A stretch of DNA of 30,537 bases from DATKKG01 sp035543015 (GCA_035543015.1 DATKKG010000037.1:1-30537); one strand, 5' to 3'; positions 7,817 through 16,299 are shown, numbered from the stretch's first letter. Numbers and translations are program-made. Notes: generated by a model from the sequence alone, not told the origin.

Positions 7817-8659
7817 TCACTTGTAGAAGGCGACCGAGCCGTATCCTACGACCGACGAGTAGTCCCCGGTGACGTCGCCGCTGGAGCCGTACCTGAGCAG
7901 CTTGGCCTTGTCTGCGCCCAGCTGTTTCGCGGCAGTCATCACGGCCGCGACGGGGCCGTAGCCGCACATCGTAATGTCGTGCTTCTCGATGACCCTGTAG
8001 AGCCCGGCGACGTCGAACGAGAGGATCTTCTCCAGCGCCTCATGGTCCTTCTCACTGGCCACGGGCCCAGGCTCGTAGTGTGTGAAGTCAGAGGACGCGA
8101 TGAGGACGAAGTTCCTGTCCTTGATCATGCCGGCTATGTGGTCCCCTACTTCTATCGCAGTCGGCATGTCCTGCATCGCCATGCTGATGGGAAGTAGCTT
8201 GAAGGCCGAGCCGAACGTGAACTGCAGGAAAGGCACCTGTACCTCTATGCTGTGTTCCTTCCAGTGGGCGGCGTCGTCCATGTCCACCAGGTGGGACTCC
8301 ACCATGAGCCTCTTCGCGGCCTGGAGGTCTATGCCGACCTTGCCCAGAGGCGTCTCCCACTCGTCGCTCTGGGGGACGGCCACCCCGCTGCCAAGGCCGT
8401 AGTGGTTCGGGCCGACAACGACCGCGAGGTCAATCCGTTTCTTGGACGACAGCGCGTAGAAGGAGTTGGCCGCGAAGCCTCCGGAGTACTCGTAGCCAGC
8501 GTGGGGGTTCACCGTGGCGATGATCTCTCCGTCGAAGGTCCCCGGCGGCAGCTTCCCCGGCCCGGTGGGCCCTAGGAAGGCTTCGCGAATCTCAGTCTCT
8601 AGTTGGGAGCGATCCGATGGGTAGAACTGGCCTGCGACGGCGGGCCTTCTAACCCTCAC
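7817..8659 (-). CDS. MEMO1 family protein
   Basis: Member of the MEMO/AmmeMemoRadiSam system protein B family, structurally related to class III extradiol dioxygenases. Its cellular role in archaea is not settled. The 280-residue protein shows the family hallmarks: RRPAVAGQFYP at the N-terminus, NPHAGYEYSGG with the first metal-type histidine, VVVGPNHYG, EHSIEVQVPFLQ, SSDFTHYEP and CGYGPVA. It begins at GTG 8659, overlapping the rps2 end by 11 bases, and is followed after 6 bases by mvk. Its place between rps2 and mvk is a recurring archaeal arrangement. Confidence 0.92.
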   Translation of the reverse strand: MRVRRPAVAGQFYPSDRSQLETEIREAFLGPTGPGKLPPGTFDGEIIATVNPHAGYEYSGGFAANSFYALSSKKRIDLAVVVGPNHYGLGSGVAVPQSDEWETPLGKVGIDLQAAKRLMVESHLVDMDDAAHWKEHSIEVQVPFLQFTFGSAFKLLPISMAMQDMPTAIEVGDHIAGMIKDRNFVLIASSDFTHYEPGPVASEKDHEALEKILSFDVAGLYRVIEKHDITMCGYGPVAAVMTAAKQLGADKAKLLRYGSSGDVTGDYSSVVGYGSVAFYK

Positions 8660-9347
8660 TCTCCTCTTCCTCCACCAGCTTCGTCTCGAAGTCGTCGATG
8701 GAGTACTTCATCGGCTGCTCCGCCGAGAGCGCGCCTGAGTGGATCAGAACGGACCTGGCCAGGAGCCAGAACACAGCCGCGAGGGCCTTCCTGCCTCGGT
8801 TGTTGGCCGGAATCACGACGTCCACATTCTCAGTGATGTTGTCTGTGTCAGCTACCGAAATCACTGGAAAACCGATGGCCGAGGCCTCCACGATCGCTTG
8901 GTGGTCGAGCGCGGGGTCAACAACGAGGAGGAGGTCAGCGTCCCGGTAGAAGGGCAGCTGAGGGTTCGTGAAGGTCCCGGGCATGAAACGGCCGGCGATC
9001 GCGATGCACCCCGTCGCCTCGCAGAACTTCTCGATTGGGGTCTTCCCGAAGTCCCTGGCGGTGTAGACCACGACCCTGTTGGCCGGGAACCTGGCGATGA
9101 ACTTGCCGGCCACCTCGATCCTGTTCAGGGTCTTGTTCATGTCGATGAGGTGTAGGCCATCGGGCCTGCTCCTGGCGATGTAGCCCTCCATGTACTTTGT
9201 CTTGACGGTCGTGCCGATCCTGATGCCCGTCGAGATCAGGGTCTTCTCGGACAGCTGTGTAGTGATCAGCTTGTCGCTGCTTCCCTCTTCGTCCGCGACG
9301 CTGATATCTGGGTCGGACAAACGAATACACCCGAATCCTTGATGCAC
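8649..9347 (-). CDS. rps2: Ribosomal protein uS2 (S2P)
   Basis: A small-subunit ribosomal protein of the archaeal S2P/SA type. Supporting segments are STGIRIGTTVKTKYMEGYI, DGLHLIDMNKTLNRI, ARFPANRVVVYTARDFG, AGRFMPGTFTNPQLPFY, DLLLVVDPALDHQAI, ASAIGFPVISVADTDN and a conserved C-terminal region ending in an acidic tail. The annotated start is GTG 9347 (232 residues). With the TATA box near 9371 the transcript would begin almost at this codon, so leaderless translation is possible. A TTG at 9320 (223 residues) with GGGTG upstream is an equally reasonable start. It leads the seven-gene operon that runs to gltX. Confidence 0.95.
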   Translation of the reverse strand: MHQGFGCIRLSDPDISVADEEGSSDKLITTQLSEKTLISTGIRIGTTVKTKYMEGYIARSRPDGLHLIDMNKTLNRIEVAGKFIARFPANRVVVYTARDFGKTPIEKFCEATGCIAIAGRFMPGTFTNPQLPFYRDADLLLVVDPALDHQAIVEASAIGFPVISVADTDNITENVDVVIPANNRGRKALAAVFWLLARSVLIHSGALSAEQPMKYSIDDFETKLVEEEESEG

Positions 9348-9367
9348 CTAGCCATTCAGGTGGGTGG

Positions 9368-9376
9368 TTTTTAAGT
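9368..9376 (-). promoter_or_regulatory. TATA box of the rps2-to-gltX operon
   Basis: The minus strand reads CTTAAAAAC, centred near 9371. A start site 25-27 bases downstream falls at about 9345, next to the GTG at 9347. The BRE position is occupied by the palindrome at 9375-9402, so any protein bound there would touch TBP/TFB binding. Confidence 0.6.
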
Positions 9377-9403
9377 TTGCCCAACCTGTAGGTTAGGCAA
9401 ACA
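9370..9403. repeat. 34-bp palindromic repeat, copy 1 (rps2 promoter)
   Basis: The core 9375-9402 is an inverted repeat with 13-base arms, GTTTGCCCAACCT and AGGTTAGGCAAAC, around a GT centre, with one arm mismatch. It is preceded by TTTAA and followed by A, all shared with copy 2 at 16103-16136, which differs at one base. It abuts the rps2 TATA box, so the likeliest role is an operator for a dimeric regulator. A recombination or insertion footprint is the alternative. Confidence 0.8.
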
Positions 9404-9685
9404 GTTCCAGTCGTTTCATGAGCAGTTCGGAAGGGCTTGGGCAAGATACAACTTAGGCAAACCTAGACTCGTTGAAGTTGGGCTTGAGGCACCAAGATAC
9501 TGATATCACAAGTCTTTGAGTCACGCCTAGGGTTACGGCCGCAGTTGAATGCTCATGCTAGAGACTGGATTCCAGAATCCTTGTTGCGCCGCCCAAACAC
9601 ATACAGCAGGATCGGATCCTCTGTCAAGCCCTGACCTGTTACGGACCATGGCCTCGATGCCCTTCCCCGCTTAACTGAGACCAAC

Positions 9686-10148
9686 TCACGGCGAGATCGT
9701 GCTATTTGACAGATTGGCCTGGGCCACAAGCTGGGCGGAAATCTGAGTGCCATCGCTCAGATGAACGACAGCTGTGACGTTCTCTCCTACGGTCAATTGC
9801 ACCCTCAGCATTAGGGTTCAAGGTCCCGCCATTGCCCAGCGAGAGGGGAAATGGGGCGACGATGTGGTGGCAGAGGCCTCCTGTGCACAAATCAAAGCTT
9901 TCGGTCAGAACAAGCCCATTGATGCTGGCGGACGTGACAGAGAGCCCATCACGGAGAGGAGTAACCGTGATCATGCAATAGGTTTCGTGGCAGAAGCTCT
10001 GGTCGGCCAGGATCCTTGCTGACGGCGACTCCAGGTTCGTCCAGTAGAGGCCCAGGCTAGCAATGACGAGGACTGCAAAGAATGACCATGGCGCAAGCCT
10101 TCTACGATAGGCTCCGATTCCATTGCCACTGGATTCGCCTGCCGCCAG
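9686..10148 (-). pseudogene. Frameshifted copy of the small anchored protein at 10997-11455
   Basis: Aligned with its paralogue, this sequence matches through SLGLYWTNL, SPSA, ILADQS, CHETYC, VTPLRD, LSVTSASI, GLCHHIVAPFPL and TLN. One extra G in a GGG run at 9814-9816 then throws the frame. The other frame continues in register as LMLRVQLTV, ENVTAVVHLSDG, ISAQL and ends TISP at a TGA (9688-9686). The paralogue has GG at the matching place. No ATG, GTG or TTG is present at the 5' end; the best candidate is CTG at 10148, just after an in-frame TAA at 10169. Synonymous changes show the copy was once functional. A sequencing error cannot be ruled out for the single base. Confidence 0.75.
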
Positions 10149-10319
10149 AAAGGGTACGACAGAGTGTTACTTTTACCATGCCAGAGTAAATCCAGCGAAA
10201 CCGTCGAACGCCGTCTGACATCGACAGCAACATCAGACATATTACGGAGACACTGGGCCTCTTCTAAGAAGGTCCAAGCCGAAGCCCGGGACCGCGGTAT
10301 GCGAAGAGGCCGTCCCAGA

Positions 10320-10330
10320 GCGCTCTATTT
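10320..10330 (+). promoter_or_regulatory. TATA box before the 10367 gene
   Basis: GCTCTATTTAAG contains a good archaeal TATA element centred near 10326. The predicted transcript start lies near 10352, leaving about 15 bases before the GTG at 10367. Confidence 0.5.
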
Positions 10331-10366
10331 AAGAAGGACCAACTTGCCTCATAGAATGAGAGACTG

Positions 10367-10690
10367 GTGCGGAGAAGGAAAGCTGTTGCACTGTCAATCA
10401 TAGCAGCGGGTTTAGTCGCCGTGTTCCTCTTTGCTCCCGTAGTCACGCTCGCTCCCATCTATCCAAACTTTGATGTTGACGTGGCGCCACATTACCGTTT
10501 TGTCGTCTATCGCACCGTGTCGGCAAGCGCTAGCCTCTTCTCATTCGGAGGGGTCTACTTTCACGGGACGGTATATACAGGGTTCTCTGCAGGGAATATG
10601 AGCGTCCCGGCACCCTACTACTACATCCTGACCTGGGACGTCTCGCAACCTTACCAGTATCTGGTTAAGATCGTAACGTTGCGACCATAA
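10367..10690 (+). CDS. Small secreted or membrane-anchored protein, function unknown
   Basis: A 107-residue product from a GTG at 10367. Residues 2-5 are basic (RRRK) and are followed by a hydrophobic stretch (about 6-30, VALSIIAAGLVAVFLFAPVV), which looks like a signal peptide or N-terminal anchor. The remainder is rich in Tyr, Val and Ser with alternating hydrophobic residues, as expected for a beta-sheet extracellular domain. It lacks cysteine and has no motif I recognise. A TATA box sits upstream at the right distance. It lies between the pseudogene and its intact paralogue, both encoded on the other strand and likewise carrying an N-terminal helix. The cluster may supply small surface proteins. 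Confidence 0.55.
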   Translation: MRRRKAVALSIIAAGLVAVFLFAPVVTLAPIYPNFDVDVAPHYRFVVYRTVSASASLFSFGGVYFHGTVYTGFSAGNMSVPAPYYYILTWDVSQPYQYLVKIVTLRP

Positions 10691-10996
10691 CTGCTTGCGT
10701 CAGTATCGGGAGAGTTGTACTGGAAGCGTGGGTGTCTCATGATTCTCTCAACCCTGAGGAAATCTTACATAATAATGACTACAGTTATGATTATCGTGTC
10801 CAGAAAGGTTCTTAAGAGCTATCGATACACTAAAATGATGCAGGATCCTTTTGAAAAGGCAAAGCGTCTTTTTGCTTATCCTGGTGACAATGTTGGCGAT
10901 GTCATCACTGTTGACCGTTGGGAATGCGCGGCCTCTAGTGTTGCAGTCGCGAATAGGGACAGCCTCAATGTTCTTCCCCGCTTGACTGAGACCAAC
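10691..10996. other. AT-rich gap without a supported gene
   Basis: About 300 bases, notably AT-rich from 10735 to 10900. A plus-strand frame from 10715 runs through it, but from 10997 onward it is antisense to the paralogue gene and its product resembles no family. From about 10960 the sequence is homologous to the 3' flank of the pseudogene (CTTCCCCGCTT). I see no RNA gene. Confidence 0.4.
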
Positions 10997-11455
10997 TCAC
11001 GGCGAGCTGGTGCCGTTTGGCAGATAAGGCGTCACCAGAATCTGTGCAGAAATCTCGGTGCCGTCGCTCAGATATACGACCGCGGTCGCGTTCCTTCCCG
11101 CGGTCAGTCCAGCGCTCAGCATCAGGTTCAACGTTGAGCCCCTGACCAGGGTTAAGGGGAACGGGGCTACGATGTGATGACAGAGACCATCTACGCACAG
11201 ATCATTGCTTTGGATATCGAGAACCCCGTCGATACTGGCTGAGGTGACGGAGAGACTGTCCCGGAGAGGTGTCACGGAAATCTCGCAGTAGGTCTCGTGG
11301 CATAAGCTCTGGTCGGTCAAAATCTTTGCTGACGGCGACCTCAGGTTCGTCCAGTACAGGCCCAAGCTGGCGATGATGAGAATCGCAAGAATCGACCATA
11401 GAATAGGTTTCCTTCCAAACCCTCCGCTCCTCGTCTGACTGCCCAGCTGGCCCAC
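10997..11455 (-). CDS. Small membrane-anchored extracellular protein, function unknown
   Basis: A 152-residue product starting at GTG 11455. A basic N-terminus precedes one helix (about 18-34, PILWSILAILIIASLGLYW), then an external domain. The domain has four cysteines, in pairs CHETYC (about 52-57) and CVDGLC (about 86-91), which could form two disulfides. It also carries several N-glycosylation-type sites (NAT, NGT), with a beta-rich pattern (ISVTPLRDSLSVTSASI, NATAVVYLSDGTEISAQI). The paralogue at 9686-10148 keeps all four cysteines, so they matter. A weak TATA-like TTCAAATAG about 28 bases upstream suggests a near-leaderless mRNA. No known family recognised. The codon use is plainer than in the housekeeping operons. 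Confidence 0.7.
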   Translation of the reverse strand: MGQLGSQTRSGGFGRKPILWSILAILIIASLGLYWTNLRSPSAKILTDQSLCHETYCEISVTPLRDSLSVTSASIDGVLDIQSNDLCVDGLCHHIVAPFPLTLVRGSTLNLMLSAGLTAGRNATAVVYLSDGTEISAQILVTPYLPNGTSSP

Positions 11456-11866
11456 TTCATGCCCAACTACACGCGGGCCCTATTTGAATGATGCCATAGA
11501 CCGCTGCCATAGTCTTCCGTTCTGCGCCGACGTATTCCCTCCGCAGATTGGTAACGGCGGAGTGCAGAAGGCCTGTCAAATCGCCCGAACAACTCAATTC
11601 TTCTTTCGAGACCAGACAGTGGACATCAGATTTCTGGTTCAGTTTATACAGGTTCTCATGTTCGACCGCCTCAGACCAAACCAGTGCGTTCACTATACGT
11701 ATTTCATTACACAGATAGCCAGAATCCAATTCGACTGCGCCGGCTCCAGCAGAATCTAACAACAATGGAGGTTGTCCTTCTAAATATGTGACCTATACGG
11801 TAGAGCCATTTAACTATTATCGTCTGTTGACGCGCCATTTAATAAAGAGTCCGACAAAAGAGACAT
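11456..11866. other. Intergenic region between divergent surface-protein genes
   Basis: About 410 bases containing promoters for both flanking genes. A minus-strand frame of 102 codons (11765-11457, TTG start) ends with its TGA two bases before the GTG of the 10997-11455 gene. It has a TATA-like ATATTTAG near 11783. Its product has no helix, signal peptide or recognised motif, so I do not call it a gene, though it cannot be excluded. The segment 11780-11866 is AT-rich promoter DNA for the S53 peptidase. Confidence 0.4.
11838..11846 (+). promoter_or_regulatory. TATA box of the S53 peptidase gene
   Basis: TTTAATAAA is centred near 11842, exactly 25 bases before the ATG at 11867. This spacing predicts a leaderless transcript and supports 11867 as the true start of the peptidase gene rather than any codon inside the downstream frame. 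Confidence 0.65.
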
Positions 11867-14800
11867 ATGCCGCTTGGGTTCCCGCGGATTCCTCTGCTCG
11901 TCTTACTGAGCATTTCTCTGGCGGTTTTGGTACCGTTTACTCACGTTGTCATCCAGCAGACCTCGGATATTGTCGTGAGTAAGAGCCTACCAACGGTTCT
12001 TGCTGGGTCGGTCATACCTGCGGTTTCGCAGCCACCTATCTTGGCCCTCTCGACCCGGGTCAGAACGTAACGCTTAGTCTGCTTCTTGCCATCAACCGTA
12101 CTGCGCTCGCAAGAGATATCTCTACAGGTCGAGTTGGTCTCACCACGGAGCAATTCTACGCCAAGTATGGGCCGACGCACCAAGCTGTTTTTGCCGTGGA
12201 GACCTGGCTAGGCGAGCTGGGGCTCGGCGGCTTCACGCTGAGATGGGCAGATGACATTGAGGTGAGAGTCACTGCTGGAGAAGCCGAACGCATGTTCGGC
12301 ACGCAGATCGACCTCTATCGAACCGACGGCAAGGTCTTCTACGCGAACCCCACTGACATCGTCATTCCGGATGCAGTTTCAAGTTATATAAGCGGAGTTC
12401 TTGGTTTCTTCAACTACTCCGGTATCGTCCACCACACGACTACGGCCGACGGTCGCACTGTCCTGATTCCTGCTGACTTGTATGACTACTATGACTTCGC
12501 TGACATGTATCAGGCAGGTGTCAATGCGAGCGGAGTCAACATCGGGATTGTCGGAGAAGTCGGGACTGGCCGTGATAACGGCGGCGCCGTTAACGTCCAA
12601 GACATCCAAGCATTCTGGAACAACTTCAGCGTCCCATATTCAACGGTAACACTCCATATGATCGCCGGTTCCAATTTCACCTATTACGGCAACTCTGAAG
12701 AGGCTATGCTGGACATAGAAATGACAGGCGTTACCGCTCACTATGCGAATATCACCATCGTCGAAGACAACGATGACGCCAAAGACATGGCCACACAGTA
12801 CTATGATGTCTGGCACTATCTTGTTACCGACCTTAATCCTGACGTGATAAGCTCGTCGGATGATCTCCCTGAAAGTGCGACAAACACTACCATAAGGGAT
12901 GCCCTACACGATCTTCTCAGTCAGGCGGCGGAGAAGGAGATAACCATCGTGGCCGCTAGCGGGGACGAAGGCAAGAACGGCCTGCTTTACCCCTCTGCAG
13001 ATCCGCTTATTGCCACTGTCGGCGGCGTGCAGAACTCTCTTAATTCATCGACTCCAGGGGTAGCGGGACAGACTGGCTGGTCGTTGAGTTCAGGTGGCCC
13101 CTATCCGTACTACCCCAAGCCGGAGTACCAGACGCAGGGCAGAGTAGCCACCCCCTCCAATTCGACGTTCAGAGACGTGCCAGATATCGCCTTCCCGGCA
13201 GTGGACATTGCGTATTTCATGTCGGCGACACCTGCGCCAGGTGAAAACCAAAGCCAGTTCCGGGTCAACGGAACCAGCGCGGCCGCTCCCTTGTTCGCAG
13301 GTCTCGTGGCTGACGCGGTCGCTTTCCGTGGGCAGAGGCTGGGCTTCATAAACCCATACCTCTACTCCCTCGGATATTCGTCCGACGATTGGTACCAGGC
13401 CTTCAACGACGTTACTACAGGCGACAACGGGTATCCTGCGGGGACCGGGTGGGACTACGTTACCGGCATCGGCACGCCTGACGCCTGGAACCTCGTCAGG
13501 GACCTCAAGTATGTGGTCAACTTCACGGAGACAGGGCTGCCGAACGGCACCTACTGGTACGCAACGCTCGGGACGGCCGGAGGGCTGTCGGGATGGAGCT
13601 ACTACAAGACGCATACGGTCAATCCTGCCTCAGGAGCCGGCACCGGTTACCAGGTGAACCTGACGGTCCGCTATGGATCTGGCACCGATGGGCCCTACGA
13701 CGTTTACCTCAACAGCCACTCCCGCACCGACTTCGAAGACGTCCGATTCACCGCGTCGGACGGCTCCACCCTGTTGCCCTACTGGATCGAGAGCTACGTG
13801 GCAGGGGTTTCCGCCAAGGTGTGGGTGAAGGTTTCAGCCGACATCTCGTCAGCCCCCGTGACCATCTATCTCTACTACGGCAACCCAGGATCTTCGTCTG
13901 CGTCGGACGGCAAGGACACGTTCCTGGTGTTCGATGACTTCAACAGCGGCACCTCCTTGAACTCGACCATCTGGTCAGTGGGAGCGGGGTCTTGGTCCGT
14001 TTCCGGCGGCAAGGCGACCGGCTCCAACAGCGGGAACATGATCTTCTACACCCAAGGTAGCTACCAAGACGCCAGGGTGCGTCTCAACGGAACTTGCAAC
14101 TCGGGCGCGGATGACCTGGACCTGCTGGGCAGGTACCAGGATTCCTCGAATTGGTACGACCTCTACACGACCTACTACTACACCAGCAACAACATCTACG
14201 TTGAGAAGCAGATCGGGGGCAGCTTCTCCTTCATCTCAAGCGCGAAGTCGGACAACTTGGGCTCGCGAGGGACATACCACATCAGAGACTTCGAAGTCGC
14301 TGGAAGCCATCTGCAGGGAACGGTGGATGACCTTTCCTCTGCGTTCGTGTCCGCCACGGACACGAGTATTTCGAACTATGGAAAGTGGGGCGTCAGGGGA
14401 TGGTCGGCCGGATCGATCTCCATCGACTGGATCTTCATATCGAAATACGTCCAGACTGAGCCGACCCAGGGGAGCTGGTCCTCCGAAGTATACGTCTCCT
14501 CCGCCCAGCTCACCTCGAACAGCAGCTCCATCTTCTTCTTCAACGTCGCGGGGGGAAGCAGGAACTGGTCCGCGCAGGCGGTGGTGAACGTTGGAGGGGG
14601 GACGCAGTACTATTCCTCGCCTTCGGGGGGCAGCATAGTCGTGCCTGACACTAGCGTCGTCAACGTCACTTACTACGCGGAGTACTACCTTTCTATGAGT
14701 ATGAATCCCGACGGGAGCGGCTCCGTCTCGCCGAGCAGTGGATGGCACGACAGTGGCGACTACGTGGCCCTGACAGCCACGGACGGCGAACACTACTACT

Positions 14801-15942
14801 TCACCGACTGGGCGGGCTCGGGCTGCAGTAGCTACACGGGGAACTCCTCCTGGTACCTGATACAGATGTTCAGTCCCGTCAACGAAACGGCCAACTTCGC
14901 AAGGAAGAGCTACCTTGACCTGGAGTCCCTCCCTCAGAGTGGAGTTAGCCTGACGGGCGGGGGCTGGTACAAGCCTGGGACGAACGTCAACGTAAGCGCA
15001 ACAGCCCCCTATCCGCAGTACGACTTCCACTACTGGACCGGCCCTGCTTACAGCGGCAATTCAAGTTCGTTCACCTTCATGATAAGCTCGAATTGCACGG
15101 AGACAGCCACCTTCTACGTACAGCTTGCCATGGCGTCGAGTCCACCCGAGGGCGGCAGCACGACTCCTGGAACTGGCAGCTACTATTACTATCCAGGCAG
15201 TCCCGTGCAAATCAGTGCAAGCCCCAATCAGTTGTACAATTTCTCTCATTGGTCGGGTGACTATTTCGGGTATGACAGCCCTCACAACTTCAACATTAAT
15301 GCGCCGACGAGCGTGACAGCCAACTTCGACGTCTACCTGAGCTTATCCGTCAATCCATCTAACGGCGGGTATTTGAATGTGACCAGCGGATACAAGCCCT
15401 ACAACTCCGACGTCACTGTCATGGCAAACTCGAGCAGCAGCTACAGCTTCGACAAATGGTCCGGCGACTACACGGGCTCGGATAACCCGCATACTTTTAC
15501 CATGGGAGCTCCGATTAATGTGACAGCCAACTTCTATCTTCAGCAGCAGCAGTATTACCTGACGATGAAGACAGGAGGGAGCGGAAGGGGAACGGTTAGC
15601 CCCAGCAGCGGCTGGCATAATGCAAGTGAGGTTGTCCAAATCACTGCCACTCCGGCCCAGGGCTGCTACTCGTTCCAGAACTGGCAAGGATTGGGCAACG
15701 GGAACTACACGGGCACGAACAACCCTGCTTATGTCACCATGAACGGCAACATCACGGAGACGGGCAGGTTCATCAACGGATGCAGGCCCATAGGGGGTGC
15801 TGCAGCGCCCGCCCTCCTTGACGATCCTTTCGGCATACAACTCATGCTCCCGCTGCTGCTTGTCGTCATGACTAGAAGAGGGCAGGGCGTCAGCCGGTTT
15901 CCATCTAGCCGCCGGCCCTCACTTGCCTATGGAAGAGTCTGA
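11867..15942 (+). CDS. Giant modular S53 (kumamolisin-like) peptidase, frameshifted in propeptide
   Basis: Predicted secreted serine-carboxyl peptidase, usually active in acid. The ATG at 11867 encodes a signal peptide and LPTVLAGSVIPAVSQ, then the frame stops at 12068-12070. The propeptide resumes in the -1 frame as LGPLDPGQNVTLSLLL and continues unbroken to 15942. Numbering from codon 12196 in that frame, catalytic Glu169 and Asp173 lie in SEEAMLDIE, Asp257 in AASGDEG, Ser361 in GTSAAAP; the calcium site is near 405-429 (GWDYVTGIGTPD). After it come an FTETGLP-type segment (440-462), a DUF2341-like region (about 468-580), a LamG-like region (580-755), five beta repeats of about 70 residues (829-1192) and a hydrophobic C-terminal anchor (1211-1225) followed by RRG. 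The break may be real, programmed or a sequencing error. Confidence 0.85.
14680..15770 (+). repeat. Five tandem InlB-type beta repeats in the peptidase
   Basis: Five copies of about 68-75 residues each carry the same skeleton: an opening strand, G.G.V or GGS..P, a GW or GxY turn, V.I.A.P or VxVxA, a central F.xWxG, and a closing TANF or TATF. Representative cores are YYFTDWAG, YDFHYWTG, YNFSHWSGDY, YSFDKWSGDY and YSFQNWQG. The first and fifth copies share VSPSSGWH and are closest to each other. The pattern fits the divergent InlB/Listeria-Bacteroides repeat, a surface spacer or binding module. Confidence 0.75.
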
Positions 15943-16299
15943 CCAGATAGTTGGTCTGCTTCTGGGGCATGAGATCGGGCGTGATTCTTGTCCCGTATGG
16001 CATTGTGTCATAGAAGAAAATAGGGTAAACGTGGCGTGGGTTTGGGCCTCTGGGCTCTTCGTTAGACAAACCACGGTTTCCCGAAGCAAATCCACTCTGA
16101 AGTTTAAGTTTGCTCAACCTGTAGGTTAGGCAAACACGATGAGAGACTGTTCTTCGCCCTTGAAGTGCTTCGTTGGACAAACATAGTCTTGCTAGACGTG
16201 GGCTCGGACCTGCGGAGAATGGGCTGCCAAGTGCGAAGGTTCAAGAAGGATGACAGCTCAGTTCATCTCGGCCTAGGAGAAGGCCTAGAGGTCGATGCT
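15943..16299. other. Intergenic region with palindrome copy 2
   Basis: About 355 bases follow the peptidase. They hold the second 34-bp palindromic repeat and two flanking single half-sites, GTTAGACAAACC at 16061-16072 and CGTTGGACAAAC at 16171-16182. No gene is convincing; a plus frame running in from 16165 joins the next gene, but its first 45 residues look non-coding. The minus-strand TATA-like sequence beside the palindrome has no gene downstream before the peptidase end. Confidence 0.5.
16103..16136. repeat. 34-bp palindromic repeat, copy 2
   Basis: Core 16108-16135 with arms GTTTGCTCAACCT and AGGTTAGGCAAAC around GT; two arm mismatches. It has the same orientation as copy 1 and differs from it by one base (CTC against CCC), while the DNA on either side is unrelated. 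The TTTAA before it corresponds to the rps2 TATA region, but here no gene follows on that strand. Confidence 0.8.

Larger units (their letters stand above)
9348..9685. other. Gene-poor region upstream of rps2
   Basis: Apart from the rps2 promoter and palindrome, this stretch carries a further half-site CTTAGGCAAAC at 9452-9462 and a related TTGGGCAAG at 9437-9445. The rest (about 9470-9685) shows no credible gene. Short frames exist on the minus strand but have no family resemblance or start signals. The last 20 bases before 9685 resemble the sequence just beyond the end of the paralogue at 10997, so the ancient duplication extended slightly past the gene. Confidence 0.5.

Noticed and set aside
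10715..11137. 140-codon plus-strand frame in the AT-rich gap
   Set aside because: Its second half is antisense to a gene supported by a paralogue; the product resembles nothing.
11457..11765. 102-codon minus-strand frame before the anchored-protein gene
   Set aside because: Tidy spacing and a TATA-like element exist, but the product shows no signal, motif or family; kept only as a remark on the intergenic region.
12196..12198. GTG 12196 as the start of the S53 peptidase
   Set aside because: The codon is a valine inside the propeptide; matching propeptide sequence continues upstream, and the TATA box and signal peptide are at 11838-11940.
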